From assembly GCA_028710895.1 (NCBI GenBank), contig JAQTTH010000007.1, positions 124,001-188,000 on the forward strand: a stretch of 64,000 nucleotides of DNA. Reading direction: 5' to 3'. The notes beneath the pieces were generated by a model that had not been told where the DNA came from, made no database searches, and saw only the letters and a list, made by a program, of their open reading frames with translations. Source of the DNA: Paludibacter sp. GTDB taxonomy: Bacteria > Bacteroidota > Bacteroidia > Bacteroidales > Paludibacteraceae. Every line of letters begins with the position of its first letter. The stretch's first letter is position 1. The position numbers and the translations under genes were made by a program. This document shows, in pieces, positions 37,369-47,139 of the stretch.

Positions 37369-37638
37369 ATGTTTATTGTACTTGCTTTTATGTTCGTCGG
37401 CATAGTTGCCGGTTATCTGTTTCGAAGCCGTAAAATACGCTTCCAGAACGGATTAATTCTAACGCTTATCTGGGTGTTATTGTTTTTACTCGGACTGGAG
37501 GTTGGTATGAATGATAATGTGGTGCGTAAGTTTGCCTCATTAGGGCTTGAGGCGGCAGTTATTGCTGTAGCGGCTACGTTAGGAAGTGTAGTGGCGGCGA
37601 AACTATTGTGGGGAAGTATAAAAAATCACGAAAAATGA
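37369..37638 (+). CDS. LysO-type transporter, N-terminal part (small membrane protein)
   Basis: An 89-residue protein with three hydrophobic segments (MFIVLAFMFVGIVAGYLF; LTLIWVLLFLLGLEVGM; AVIAVAATLGSVVAAKLLWG). It corresponds to the first third of LysO (DUF340), a lysine exporter that in E. coli is one chain of about 300 residues. The stop overlaps the start of the next gene in an ATGA (37635-37638), so the two are translationally coupled. I recall the split arrangement in other Bacteroidota, and the two chains probably form one transporter. Confidence 0.82.
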   Translation: MFIVLAFMFVGIVAGYLFRSRKIRFQNGLILTLIWVLLFLLGLEVGMNDNVVRKFASLGLEAAVIAVAATLGSVVAAKLLWGSIKNHEK

Positions 37639-38234
37639 AAGGAAGTTTAATCATACTGTCATTTTTTGCAACGGGTTTGTTGCTTGGGCTGTTTCGCTGG
37701 ATTCCGTCATCGTGGTCAAGTGCCGATGTTAGTTTTTATGTGTTGTGTGCGTTGATGTTTTCTGTGGGTTTTAGTATTGGTCATCAACCGGATACCATCA
37801 AGCAATTTCGTAGAATTCATTCACGGGTGCTTTTTCTTCCACTCACAACTATTGTAGGGACTTTTGTCGGAGTATTGGTTGTAAGCACTTTCTTTAAGCA
37901 TTCTGTGGCTGAATTATTGGCCGTTGGTTCCGGTTTTGGGTATTATTCGCTGTCGGGAATTCTGATAACTCAATATAAAGGTGCTGAGCTTGGTACGATT
38001 GCTTTGTTGGCTAATATCATGCGCGAAGTCCTCACGTTGCTTTTTGCTCCGCTAATGGTTCGTTGGTTTGGAAAATTATCACCTATCGCAGCCGGAGGAG
38101 CTACCACCATGGATACCACTTTCCCCATTATTGTCCGCACTTCAGGCAAAGAATTCTCCATAATTTCCATATACAGTGGCTTTTTAATGGATTTCTCTGT
38201 TCCGTTTTTGGTGACTCTTTTTTGTAGCTTATAG
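37635..38234 (+). CDS. LysO family lysine exporter, C-terminal part
   Basis: A 199-residue membrane protein with about six hydrophobic helices, the main DUF340 domain. Motifs are AVGSGFGYYSLSGILITQYKG and GGATTMDTTFPII, conserved in LysO. It starts at the ATG at 37635 overlapping the stop of the preceding small membrane protein; the longer in-frame extension to 37608 is not needed. Together they should export lysine or toxic analogues across the inner membrane. Confidence 0.87.
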   Translation: MKGSLIILSFFATGLLLGLFRWIPSSWSSADVSFYVLCALMFSVGFSIGHQPDTIKQFRRIHSRVLFLPLTTIVGTFVGVLVVSTFFKHSVAELLAVGSGFGYYSLSGILITQYKGAELGTIALLANIMREVLTLLFAPLMVRWFGKLSPIAAGGATTMDTTFPIIVRTSGKEFSIISIYSGFLMDFSVPFLVTLFCSL

Positions 38235-38305
38235 CTTTTTTTAGTCATTATTTTGGTGAGAACTAAAAAAACTGTTTTTAATAACTTTCAGACTAAATAA
38301 TTTTG

Positions 38306-38313
38306 TACTTTTG
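38306..38313 (+). promoter_or_regulatory. -7 promoter box of the glycosyltransferase gene, with leader hairpin
   Basis: TACTTTTG fits TAnnTTTG and lies about 150 bp before the ATG at 38463. The long leader contains TGTTCAG (38336-38342) pairing with CTGAACA (38357-38363). Nothing else is recognised in it. Confidence 0.4.
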
Positions 38314-38462
38314 TGCAACCAATTATCAATTTTACTGTTCAGAATGGAATTACCTGCTGAACAATTCTGAGGTTAAAGAGGTTTATGCTGTTGTTAGTGA
38401 AATTTCTTTAATTGATTGTTGATTTTTGATGAAGTCCTGGTTAAATCTATAAATTCACACTC

Positions 38463-39587
38463 ATGAAAATAATTATAGTTGGAACAGCTTTCCCTTATCG
38501 TGGTGGATTGGCAGCGTATAATGAGCGTTTGGCTCGTGAATATGTAAAGCAAGGAAATGATGTGGAAATTGTGACATTTTCATTGCAGTATCCTGGTTTT
38601 TTATTTCCCGGAAGAACTCAGTTTTCTACTGAATCTACTCCAACCGATTTGAAAATTTCCCGAAGAATTAATGCTGTCAATCCGTTAAGTTGGATTAAGG
38701 CAGGGAAGGAAATTAAAAAGAAGGCACCTGATATGGTTATCTTTTGTTATTGGATGGCATTTATGGCTCCTTGTTTTGGTACTATTGCCCGCTATGCCCG
38801 TGGTTCGAAAACGAAGATGGTAGCTATGATTCATAATATGATTCCGCACGAACCAACTATTCTTGATAGACTTTTCCCCAACTATTTTGTGAAGGCAATG
38901 GATGGTTTTGTGGCAATGGCTGAGTCGGTTGTAGCAGATATTAACTATTTTGATAAACAGGGAAAGCCTAAGGCTGTTTCACCGCACCCGATTTATGATC
39001 ATTATGGTGATGTGTTGACTAAAAAAGAAGCAGCCTTGAGACTTGGCTTGCATGAACAAAAGAAATACATCCTGTTTTTTGGTTTTATACGGCAATATAA
39101 AGGATTAGATTTGCTGTTGGAAGCTTTTGCCGATAAAAGACTACGCGAATTTCCTGTTCGATTGATAGTTGCCGGCGAGTTTTACGAAAATCCACAACCA
39201 TACCTAGAGTCTATTATCAAACTGAAACTCGAGGGTTTGGTAGAACTGCGTACTGGATTTATTCCCGATAACGAGGTTCGTAATTATTTTAGTGTTGCTG
39301 ATATTGTTGCACAACCCTATCGTTCGGCTACACAGAGTGGTGTGAGCCAGATTGCTTATCATTTTGAAAAACCCATGTTGGTGACCAATGTTGGAGGACT
39401 TGCCGAAATTGTTCCGGATGGGAAAGTGGGTTACGTTGTTGAGGTTTCTCCTAAACAAATTGCAGATGCTTTGGTCGACTTCTTTGCGAATAATCGTGCC
39501 GAAATGATGATTGAAAACATAAAGATTGAAAAACAGAAATTTGCCTGGTCGCGTATGACCGATACAATTAATGGATTATTTAATTGA
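38463..39587 (+). CDS. glycosyltransferase family 4
   Basis: A 374-residue GT-B fold enzyme. The N-terminal domain begins MKIIIVGTAFPYRGGLAAYNERLA, with the glycine loop that binds the acceptor side, and the C-terminal Rossmann domain has ILFFGFIRQYKGLDLLLEAF and the sugar-nucleotide motif SATQSGVSQIAYHFEKPMLVTNVGG. No signal peptide or transmembrane helix, so it works at the cytoplasmic face. It stands alone with its own terminator rather than in a polysaccharide cluster, so donor and acceptor cannot be inferred. Confidence 0.87.
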   Translation: MKIIIVGTAFPYRGGLAAYNERLAREYVKQGNDVEIVTFSLQYPGFLFPGRTQFSTESTPTDLKISRRINAVNPLSWIKAGKEIKKKAPDMVIFCYWMAFMAPCFGTIARYARGSKTKMVAMIHNMIPHEPTILDRLFPNYFVKAMDGFVAMAESVVADINYFDKQGKPKAVSPHPIYDHYGDVLTKKEAALRLGLHEQKKYILFFGFIRQYKGLDLLLEAFADKRLREFPVRLIVAGEFYENPQPYLESIIKLKLEGLVELRTGFIPDNEVRNYFSVADIVAQPYRSATQSGVSQIAYHFEKPMLVTNVGGLAEIVPDGKVGYVVEVSPKQIADALVDFFANNRAEMMIENIKIEKQKFAWSRMTDTINGLFN

Positions 39588-39633
39588 GGCTACGCCGGGC
39601 AGTTAAACATAAAAAATAAGTTTATTTATTAAT

Positions 39634-39669
39634 GCCTTCTTTCCTTCATTGATAGGAAAGAAGGCTTTT
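39634..39669 (+). terminator. 12-bp hairpin between the glycosyltransferase gene and mutS
   Basis: GCCTTCTTTCCT (39634-39645) pairs perfectly with AGGAAAGAAGGC (39654-39665) over an 8-nt loop and is followed by TTTTCC. It ends 15 bp before the mutS ATG, so it either terminates the upstream transcript with mutS read through, or lies in the mutS leader. Confidence 0.75.
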
Positions 39670-39680
39670 CCAACTATAAT

Positions 39681-42293
39681 ATGGCTAATGAAATTGTAGA
39701 AACCCCGATGATGAAGCAATTCAACGAGATTAAAGCAAAGCATCCTGATGCAATTTTGCTTTTTCGTTGCGGCGATTTCTACGAAACTTTTTCGACAGAT
39801 GCCATTCAGGCGTCTCAAATTTTAGGCATTACCCTCACCAAACGTGCCAACGGTTCCGGAAAAACAATTGAGTTAGCCGGATTTCCGCATCATGCACTCG
39901 ATACTTATTTGCCAAAACTTGTTCGTGCAGGCAGGCGTGTGGCCATTTGCGATCAGCTCGAAGATCCAAAACTTACCAAAAAGATCGTAAAACGGGGTGT
40001 GACTGAATTGGTTACTCCCGGGGTTTCGTATAGCGATACAACGCTCAATCATAAAGAAAATACTTTTTTGGCAAGCGTTTATCTCAATAAAAATCAGGTT
40101 GGCGTTTCATTTCTGGATATTTCCACGGGCGAATTTTTGGTCGCTGAAGGATCGGCAGAATATGTCGATAAACTTTTGAATAGTTTTGGCCCCAAAGAGG
40201 TGCTTTTTGACCGTGGTAAACGCAAGGAATTTGAAGCAAATTTTGGAACAAAATTCTTTACCTATGCGTTGGAAGATTGGGCTTATACGCCCGATTCGGC
40301 TCAGGAACGATTGCTCAAGCATTTTGAAACTAAAAATCTCAAAGGATTTGGTGTCGATAATTTGCTAAACGGCGTGGTGGCAGCAGGTGCCATTTTGCAT
40401 TACCTGGATCAAACTCATCACCAACAAACGGGGCATATCACTCAGCTGTCGCGCATTGAGGAGGAACGTTTTGTGTGGCTCGACCGTTTTACTGTTCGAA
40501 ACCTCGAATTGTATGGCTCAATAAACGAAGGAGCCCGTACTCTGCTCGATGTTATTGATAAAACCATTAGCCCAATGGGGGCTCGTATGTTGAAACGTTG
40601 GGTAGCTTTCCCGTTGAAAGATGTGAAACCAATCAACGAGCGTTTGAGTGTGGTGGAATATTTTTTCAAAAATACGGAGCTAAAGCACTTGCTCGAACAA
40701 AATGTTGCGCTTATAGGTGATTTGGAACGTATCATTTCTAAAGTGGCAGTTGGTCGTATCAATCCACGTGAAGTGGTGCAACTAAAAGTCGCTTTACAAG
40801 CCATTGAACCTATTAAGCAGGCATGTTCAGAGACTGATAATGTAACGTTGCGTAAAATTGCCGACCAACTGAATGCCTGTGCAGTCATTTCCGAAAAAAT
40901 AGAAAAAGAGATTTCAAACGATCCACCTAATATGGTGAATCGTGGCGGAATTATTCGTCCGGGTATCGATCCTGATTTGGATGAATTGCGTCAACTGGCG
41001 TATTCCGGAAAGGATTTTTTGCAACAAATACAAGAGCGCGAAAGTGCGGAGACTGGTATTCCAAGTCTGAAAATCAATTTCAACAATGTGTTTGGTTACT
41101 ATATCGAGGTGCGGAATATGCACAAAGATAAAGTGCCTGAAACCTGGATTCGCAAACAAACGCTGGTAAATGCAGAGCGCTATATAACACAGGAGTTGAA
41201 GGTGTACGAAGAAAAAATTCTTGGGGCTGAAGAAAAGATACTGTCTATCGAAACTCGTCTTTTCAATGAACTGGTTTTGAGTTTGGTGGATTATATCACA
41301 GCGATTCAGTTGGACTCAAACCTGATTGCTCAACTTGATTGCTTGCTTTCATTTACAAAGGTTTCGGCTGAAAATAAATATGTTCGACCTGAAATTACTG
41401 ATACTGATGTGTTGGAGATTAAGCAGGGTAGGCATCCGGTTATTGAAAAGCAATTGCCAATCGGTGAAACTTATATTGCCAACGATGTTTATCTCGACAG
41501 TCAATCGCAACAGATAATTATTATTACCGGTCCGAATATGTCCGGTAAGTCGGCTTTGCTTCGTCAGACTGCTATTATTACATTAATGGCTCAGATTGGC
41601 TGTTTTGTACCGGTTGAAAGTGCCAAAATTGGTGTTGTTGATAAAATTTTTACCCGGGTAGGAGCGAGCGATAATATTTCGCAGGGCGAATCTACTTTTA
41701 TGGTGGAAATGAACGAAGCCGCCAGCATTTTGAATAATTTATCGAATCGTAGTTTGATTCTGTTTGATGAACTTGGACGTGGAACAAGTACCTATGATGG
41801 CATCTCCATAGCCTGGGCGATTGTGGAATATATTCATGAACACGGAAGTTGCAAGGCTAAAACGCTTTTTGCGACGCACTATCACGAATTGAATGAAATG
41901 GAGAAATCGTTTCACCGCATAAAAAACTACAATGTGTCGGTGAAAGAAGTTGATAAGAAAGTGATTTTCCTTCGTAAGTTGGTGCGGGGTGGAAGCGAGC
42001 ATAGCTTTGGTATTCATGTAGCGAAAATGGCTGGTATGCCTCAGAGTATCGTGAAACGTTCAGAACAAATTTTGAAACAATTGGAAACAGATAATCGTCA
42101 ATCGGGTGTGGCAAAGCCAATTGGTGAAATTGCCGAGCAACGAGAAGGTTTTCAGCTTAGCTTCTTCCAACTTGATGATCCTGTTTTGGAGCAAATTCGT
42201 GACGAAATAAAAAATCTCGATATAAATAATCTCACACCGGTTGAAGCATTGAATAAACTGAACGAAGTAAAAAGGATTATTACAGGAAAATAG
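39681..42293 (+). CDS. mutS: DNA mismatch repair protein MutS
   Basis: An 870-residue mismatch sensor. The N-terminal mismatch-reading loop is in [10 protein letters not shown] (Phe-x-Glu motif), where most MutS have a Y or V at the variable position. The lever and clamp domains follow, then the ATPase with Walker A in [11 protein letters not shown], the [16 protein letters not shown] segment and Walker B with [13 protein letters not shown], and the helix-turn-helix end [11 protein letters not shown]. Full-length MutS1 type. No mutL nearby. The start codon lies 15 bp after a strong hairpin and no -7 box is visible in between, so it may depend on readthrough. Confidence 0.98.
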   Translation: MANEIVETPMMKQFNEIKAKHPDAILLFRCGDFYETFSTDAIQASQILGITLTKRANGSGKTIELAGFPHHALDTYLPKLVRAGRRVAICDQLEDPKLTKKIVKRGVTELVTPGVSYSDTTLNHKENTFLASVYLNKNQVGVSFLDISTGEFLVAEGSAEYVDKLLNSFGPKEVLFDRGKRKEFEANFGTKFFTYALEDWAYTPDSAQERLLKHFETKNLKGFGVDNLLNGVVAAGAILHYLDQTHHQQTGHITQLSRIEEERFVWLDRFTVRNLELYGSINEGARTLLDVIDKTISPMGARMLKRWVAFPLKDVKPINERLSVVEYFFKNTELKHLLEQNVALIGDLERIISKVAVGRINPREVVQLKVALQAIEPIKQACSETDNVTLRKIADQLNACAVISEKIEKEISNDPPNMVNRGGIIRPGIDPDLDELRQLAYSGKDFLQQIQERESAETGIPSLKINFNNVFGYYIEVRNMHKDKVPETWIRKQTLVNAERYITQELKVYEEKILGAEEKILSIETRLFNELVLSLVDYITAIQLDSNLIAQLDCLLSFTKVSAENKYVRPEITDTDVLEIKQGRHPVIEKQLPIGETYIANDVYLDSQSQQIIIITGPNMSGKSALLRQTAIITLMAQIGCFVPVESAKIGVVDKIFTRVGASDNISQGESTFMVEMNEAASILNNLSNRSLILFDELGRGTSTYDGISIAWAIVEYIHEHGSCKAKTLFATHYHELNEMEKSFHRIKNYNVSVKEVDKKVIFLRKLVRGGSEHSFGIHVAKMAGMPQSIVKRSEQILKQLETDNRQSGVAKPIGEIAEQREGFQLSFFQLDDPVLEQIRDEIKNLDINNLTPVEALNKLNEVKRIITGK

Positions 42294-42322
42294 TAAACTC
42301 TATATAAACGCTAAATTTTAGG

Positions 42323-42363
42323 AAAACCATTGCACACTTGTTTTGATACTGTGCAATGGTTTT
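42323..42363. terminator. terminator after mutS
   Basis: AAAACCATTGCACA (42323-42336) pairs perfectly with TGTGCAATGGTTTT (42350-42363) across 13 nt and continues into T residues. Confidence 0.85.
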
Positions 42364-42467
42364 TGCATATAAATACTATTCTGATTGTATATATGCATGA
42401 CTATAAGTTTTTGGCCTGAAAATGTTATAAAAACACATTTTTTGGCTGTTGAAACTAAAAAAAGTAG

Positions 42468-42475
42468 TACTTTTG
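42468..42475 (+). promoter_or_regulatory. -7 promoter box of serC
   Basis: TACTTTTG fits TAnnTTTG; TTTG at 42441-42444 lies 23 bp upstream as a possible -33 element. The serC ATG is at 42527. Confidence 0.5.
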
Positions 42476-42526
42476 TGCTTTCATTTTTTAGGGATAAAAC
42501 TATCAAACAAATATATTATTTATAGT

Positions 42527-43597
42527 ATGAAAAAACATAATTTTAGTGCGGGTCCTTCAATTTTGCCACGCGAAGTTATCGAAAAAACAGCTCAGGCAGT
42601 ATTGGATTTTAATGGTTCAGGATTATCTATCCTTGAAATAAGCCACCGTTCAAAAGATTTTCAAGCGGTAATTGATGAGGCCGTTGTATTGTTCAAAGAA
42701 CTATTGAATATCCCTGAAGGTTACTCCGTTCTATTTTTAGGTAGTGGTGCCAGCATGCAATTTGCAATGGTTCCTTTCAACTTGTTCGAAAAGAAAGCAG
42801 CTTATCTGAACACAGGTGTTTGGGCAAACAAAGCCATGAAAGAAGCCAAAAACTTTGGCGAAGTGGTAGAAGTTGCTTCTTCTAAAGATGCTAATTATAC
42901 TTTCATACCAAAAGATTTTGTGATTCCAACAGATGCGGATTATTTCCACATTACTACTAATAATACTATCTACGGAACTGAATTACACGTTGATTTAGAC
43001 TCTCCTGTGCCATTGGTTGCCGACATGTCTTCTGATATTTTCTCACGTCCGATGGATGTTTCGAAATACGGCATTATCTATGGTGGTGCGCAAAAAAATC
43101 TTGCCCCTGCAGGTTTGGCTTTTGTTATTGTAAAAGACGAATTGCTGGGTAAAGTTTCTCGCGTGATTCCAAGCATGTTGAACTATAAAACGCACATTGC
43201 CGAAGGTTCTATGTTCAATACTCCTCCGGTACTGCCAATTTATAGCGCTATGGAAACATTACGTTGGTTAAAAGCTAACGGTGGACTGGTTGAGATGCAA
43301 AAGAAAAACATTGCAAAAGCTGAATTGCTTTATAATGCAATTGATAACAGCAAAATCTTTGTTGGAACAGCGGCAAAAGAAGATCGTTCGTTGATGAATG
43401 TTTGTTTCGTAATGAAACCTGAATATGCAGAATTAGAAGGTGCTTTCCAGAAATTTGCTCAGGCAGCCGGAATGGATGGAATTAAAGGTCACCGTTCAGT
43501 TGGTGGTTTCCGTGCTTCTATTTACAATGCTATGCCAATTGAAAGTGTCCAGGCGCTTGTCGATTGCATGAATGAATTTGAAAAACAAAATGCATAA
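42527..43597 (+). CDS. serC: phosphoserine aminotransferase
   Basis: A 356-residue PLP enzyme that converts 3-phosphohydroxypyruvate to phosphoserine; it may also serve in pyridoxal phosphate synthesis. I start at 42527 ([17 protein letters not shown]) because FSAGP is the family start and the upstream in-frame extension would overlap the promoter. [40 protein letters not shown] (with the PLP lysine) and [15 protein letters not shown] are the key motifs. serA follows after a short hairpin, forming a serine biosynthesis pair. Confidence 0.97.
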   Translation: MKKHNFSAGPSILPREVIEKTAQAVLDFNGSGLSILEISHRSKDFQAVIDEAVVLFKELLNIPEGYSVLFLGSGASMQFAMVPFNLFEKKAAYLNTGVWANKAMKEAKNFGEVVEVASSKDANYTFIPKDFVIPTDADYFHITTNNTIYGTELHVDLDSPVPLVADMSSDIFSRPMDVSKYGIIYGGAQKNLAPAGLAFVIVKDELLGKVSRVIPSMLNYKTHIAEGSMFNTPPVLPIYSAMETLRWLKANGGLVEMQKKNIAKAELLYNAIDNSKIFVGTAAKEDRSLMNVCFVMKPEYAELEGAFQKFAQAAGMDGIKGHRSVGGFRASIYNAMPIESVQALVDCMNEFEKQNA

Positions 43598-43607
43598 ATA
43601 ATCTGAG

Positions 43608-43631
43608 AATAGGCACGTTAGTGCCTATTTT
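43608..43631 (+). terminator. hairpin between serC and serA (possible attenuator)
   Basis: AATAGGCAC (43608-43616) pairs with GTGCCTATT (43621-43629) over GTTA and is followed by further T residues. It lies between two genes of one pathway and may set their expression ratio. Confidence 0.7.
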
Positions 43632-43648
43632 TATTAAAATACATACCT

Positions 43649-44572
43649 ATGAAAGTTTTAATAGCTACCGATAAGCCGTTTGCAAAAGTTGCAGTTAGCG
43701 GAATTTGTACGGAAGTGGAAGCTGCCGGTTTCGAATTGGCATTGCTCGAGAAATATACTGAAAAACAACAATTGCTTGACGCAGTTGTGGATGTTGATGC
43801 AATTATCATCCGAAGCGACATTATTGATGCGGAAGTAATCGCCGCTGCCAAACAATTGAAAATTGTTGTACGTGCCGGAGCCGGTTACGATAACGTGGAC
43901 CTGGAAGCTGCAACTGCTGCAGGGGTTTGTGTGATGAACACTCCGGGTCAAAATGCCAATGCTGTTGCTGAGTTAGTTTTCGGGTTATTGGTTTTTGCAG
44001 TGCGTAATTTCTTCAATGGAACTTCAGGGACTGAGTTGAAAGGTAAAAAACTGGGTATTCATGCTTACGGAAATGTTGGTCGCAATGTAGCTCGTATTGC
44101 AAAAGGTTTTGGCATGGAGCTGTATGCCTACGATGCATATTGCCGTGCTGAGGATATCGAATCTGATGGCGTTAAAGCAACTTGTTCGGTTAAGAATTTG
44201 TACGAAACCTGTGATATCGTTTCGTTGCATATTCCTGCAACTGCAGAAACAAAACAATCTATCAATGCTGAATTACTTGGTTTAATGCCAAAAGGGGGTG
44301 TGTTGGTAAACACAGCTCGTAAAGAAGTAATCAATGAAGCTGAGATTCTTGCTTTTATGCAGGAACGTCCTGATTTTAAATACGTGACTGATATTGTGCC
44401 TGGTAATGATGTAGATATGAAAGCACAGGTAGGCGATCGCTATTTTACCACACCTAAAAAGATGGGTGCGCAAACGTCAGAAGCTAATATCAATGCTGGA
44501 ATTGCAGCAGCCAAACAAATTGTTGATTTCCTGAAAAATGGAGTTGATACTTGTCGTGTAAATAAGAAATAA
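43649..44572 (+). CDS. serA: D-3-phosphoglycerate dehydrogenase-like protein (short form, no ACT domain)
   Basis: A 307-residue D-2-hydroxyacid dehydrogenase placed right after serC, so it most likely oxidises 3-phosphoglycerate for serine synthesis. The substrate arginine is Arg224 in VNTARKEVIN. Other signature positions are unusual: the nucleotide loop reads HAYGNVG in place of GxGxxG, the region after Asp248 (VTDIVPGND) lacks the catalytic Glu of the DVFxxEP motif, and TPKKMGAQTSEAN has a lysine where the catalytic histidine of TPHxG should stand. The C-terminal regulatory ACT domain is also absent. I believe this variant is shared by other Bacteroidales, but its catalytic acid is not obvious. 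Confidence 0.85.
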   Translation: MKVLIATDKPFAKVAVSGICTEVEAAGFELALLEKYTEKQQLLDAVVDVDAIIIRSDIIDAEVIAAAKQLKIVVRAGAGYDNVDLEAATAAGVCVMNTPGQNANAVAELVFGLLVFAVRNFFNGTSGTELKGKKLGIHAYGNVGRNVARIAKGFGMELYAYDAYCRAEDIESDGVKATCSVKNLYETCDIVSLHIPATAETKQSINAELLGLMPKGGVLVNTARKEVINEAEILAFMQERPDFKYVTDIVPGNDVDMKAQVGDRYFTTPKKMGAQTSEANINAGIAAAKQIVDFLKNGVDTCRVNKK

Positions 44573-44591
44573 TATCTTATATTTTATTGTT

Positions 44592-44629
44592 AAACGCCTT
44601 AAAACCACTGAGTTTTAAGGCGTTTTTTT
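44592..44629 (+). terminator. terminator of the serCA unit
   Basis: AAACGCCTTAAAAC (44592-44605) pairs perfectly with GTTTTAAGGCGTTT (44612-44625) over CACTGA, followed by T residues. Confidence 0.9.
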
Positions 44630-44726
44630 CTATAGGATTCTGTTTTTTTTATATATTGTTTTACGTAAGGTTGAACTTTCCCGGTTTAGGAATTATTATA
44701 TACTAAGAAATCTAATCTAAGTGAAA

Positions 44727-45428
44727 ATGAAACGATGCGTAATGCTATTTGTAGCAGTTTTGTATTTAGGAAGAAGCTTTTCGCAGGAACAAAGTACAAA
44801 GTTGGATGATTCGCTTATGCTTAAACCGGATACAGTGAGATCTATTTTTCTGAATGCAAAACCGCCAATTCTTTATCCAATAATGCCGAATCATTCCAAT
44901 GCAACGATGGGGAATAAAATCCTGCGAGGGTTGGGGTATAGCATTGGTTTGAATCTGACATTGGCATCTTTTCTTCTAATTGCTCCCGATAATATTACCA
45001 TGTGGGGGCGTTCCGATAAATTTAAACTCTCGGTTATTAAGTCTCAATATATAAGTAGCTTTACTAAACCACCCATAATAGATCCGGATCATTGGTATGT
45101 AAATTATGTTGGACATCCCTATCAGGGAGCATATTATTATAATACAATGCGCTCTCAGGGTGCCGGTATGCTTGAATCTGCTGTGTTTTGTTTTGCTCAA
45201 TCTTGTTTGTGGGAATATGTTTGGGAAGGAGGTATGGAACAGCCCAGTATTCAGGATTTAATTGTTACACCGATACTGGGAAGTGTTGTTGGCGAATTGA
45301 GTCATATTGCCACCGTAAAAATGGCTAAGAATGGCTATTCCTGGTACGAAAAGGTTGTAGTTTGTATTATAAATCCTGGCTATGCTTTAAATAATGGATT
45401 TAGAGTTATTCATCGTCCAAAGCCATAA
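44727..45428 (+). CDS. DUF3943 family membrane-associated protein
   Basis: A 233-residue protein of unknown function. I take the ATG at 44727; a GTG two codons upstream is in frame. It has a signal peptide (MKRCVMLFVAVLYLGRSFSQ) and a block YVNYVGHPYQGAYYYNTMRS followed by LWEYVWEGGMEQPSIQDLIVTPILGSVVGE, which I recognise as the DUF3943 signature. A hydrophobic stretch near residues 70-90 could be a membrane segment. No catalytic residues are known. Single gene with no evident operon partner. Confidence 0.8.
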   Translation: MKRCVMLFVAVLYLGRSFSQEQSTKLDDSLMLKPDTVRSIFLNAKPPILYPIMPNHSNATMGNKILRGLGYSIGLNLTLASFLLIAPDNITMWGRSDKFKLSVIKSQYISSFTKPPIIDPDHWYVNYVGHPYQGAYYYNTMRSQGAGMLESAVFCFAQSCLWEYVWEGGMEQPSIQDLIVTPILGSVVGELSHIATVKMAKNGYSWYEKVVVCIINPGYALNNGFRVIHRPKP

Positions 45429-45545
45429 GCTTCCTCATTTGAAATCATAAGTGATTTTCTTTCGCTAAACAAAAGTGGATTTGTTTTGTTTATGACCTTA
45501 AGCTACATATTGTCAGCTTACGAATCATTAATAAAAACAAATAAA

Positions 45546-47078
45546 ATGAATCAAAATTCTAAAATTGATGACATTTCAGTGAAAGAATCAAATTTCAAAG
45601 ACAAAACATTTTCAGAGTTTCTGGACGACTTCAAAGCCAGTATGAAACGGGCTTTCCACGGAGAACAAACAATTGATGAATTCTGCAGTACGCGTGGTAT
45701 TCCTGATGCAGTCCTCACTGAATTAATGTCTACAAATCCCCTCGCACTTACAATTCCCCGTCAATTTGGAGGTTTTGGTGGAACCGTAAAACAAAACATT
45801 GCATTTATATCAGCAGCGTCGTATGAATCTCTTGCGCTGTCGTTGACCCTTGGTATCAACAATGCACTCTTTATTCAACCTTTCTCTAAGTACGGACAAG
45901 ACTCTGCTAAACCAGCGGTATTTGATCGTTTTCTGAATAATGCCTGTATGGGTGGATTGATGATTACTGAGCCTGATTTTGGAAGCGATGCTCTGAATAT
46001 GCAAACATCTGTTACGCATAAAAATGGAAAGTACCATGTTCAGGGAAAAAAACATTGGCAAGGACTGACAGGGATGGCAGATTTTTGGCTGTTGACAGCA
46101 CGGAATAAATCGGAATCGGGAGTATTGCAACGTGATATTGAGATGTTTATGTGTGATGTGAAGGCTCCGAATCAACGGGTTGTAGTTGATGAGTATTTCG
46201 AAAATTTGGGTTTGTATCAAATTCCTTACGGATTAAACCATTTGGACGTATTGCTACCTGAGAACCAGCGATTGATTCCTGAAACTTCAGGAGTGAAAAT
46301 GTTGCAGGATCTACTTCATCGCAGTCGTTTCCAATTTCCGGCCATGGGACTTGGATTTATTAAACGCATGCTAGACGAAGCCATTGCACATACGAAATCG
46401 CGTTTAATTTCAAATAAAAGTTTATTTACCTATGATCAGGTTCAGTCACGCTTGTCGCGTATGCAAGCCAACTTCACCATTTGTTCCGCATTCTGTGTGA
46501 AATCGGGTCAGGTGGCTGATATTGAGAATGACTTATCGCCGCTTGGCTTTGAGGCGAATGTAATTAAAAGTGTAACCACTGATATGATGCAGGAGTCAGC
46601 ACAATTCTTATTGCAACTTGTTGGTGGAAAAGGATATAAACTGAATCATATTGCCGGGCGTGCAGTTGTTGATAGTCGTCCGTTCCAGATTTTTGAAGGT
46701 TCGAACGATATTTTGTTTCATCAAATAGCTGATGCTGTGTTGAAAATGATGAAAACGGCGAAAGAAAGTGATTTGTATCAGTTCCTTAAAACATTGACTC
46801 CACGCATTGCAGATCGTGTACACGATTTGGTGAACTTTGAATTCGACCCCCAGCTTTCGCAACGTAAATTGGTAGAATTTGGTCAGTTAATGAGCCGTAT
46901 TTTCTCTATGGAGCTTGTTAGTGAAATGGAAGAGCGTGGATTTAGAAAAGATTTGATTGAAAACGCTCTTATTTTGTTGAAACAAGATGTTTCAATGCTA
47001 TTGAATACCCTCCGTTTTGATAACAAGACCTTGGTTGTTGAAGGTTATGAATCGGATAGTTACTGGTTTAATTATTAA
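45546..47078 (+). CDS. acyl-CoA dehydrogenase family protein
   Basis: A 510-residue flavoprotein, started at 45546 (MNQNSKIDDISVKESN). The acyl-CoA dehydrogenase fold is supported by MITEPDFGSDALNMQT, the FAD-binding HVQGKKHWQGLTGMADFWLLTA, and the C-terminal RAVVDSRPFQIFEGSNDILFHQ with the catalytic-type glutamate in FEGSND. It is longer than typical short-chain enzymes (about 380) with an extra C-terminal helical region of about 90 residues. No beta-oxidation partners or electron-transfer flavoprotein genes are near, so the substrate is unknown. Confidence 0.9.
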   Translation: MNQNSKIDDISVKESNFKDKTFSEFLDDFKASMKRAFHGEQTIDEFCSTRGIPDAVLTELMSTNPLALTIPRQFGGFGGTVKQNIAFISAASYESLALSLTLGINNALFIQPFSKYGQDSAKPAVFDRFLNNACMGGLMITEPDFGSDALNMQTSVTHKNGKYHVQGKKHWQGLTGMADFWLLTARNKSESGVLQRDIEMFMCDVKAPNQRVVVDEYFENLGLYQIPYGLNHLDVLLPENQRLIPETSGVKMLQDLLHRSRFQFPAMGLGFIKRMLDEAIAHTKSRLISNKSLFTYDQVQSRLSRMQANFTICSAFCVKSGQVADIENDLSPLGFEANVIKSVTTDMMQESAQFLLQLVGGKGYKLNHIAGRAVVDSRPFQIFEGSNDILFHQIADAVLKMMKTAKESDLYQFLKTLTPRIADRVHDLVNFEFDPQLSQRKLVEFGQLMSRIFSMELVSEMEERGFRKDLIENALILLKQDVSMLLNTLRFDNKTLVVEGYESDSYWFNY

Positions 47079-47100
47079 ATGTTGAGTTTTTATAGTTGGA

Positions 47101-47138
47101 AAGAGGTTTATAAACGGTTGTTTATGAACCTCTTTTTT
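47101..47138 (+). terminator. terminator after the acyl-CoA dehydrogenase gene
   Basis: AAGAGGTTTATAAAC (47101-47115) pairs with GTTTATGAACCTCTT (47120-47134) with one wobble, then TTTT. Confidence 0.85.
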
Positions 47139-47139
47139 G

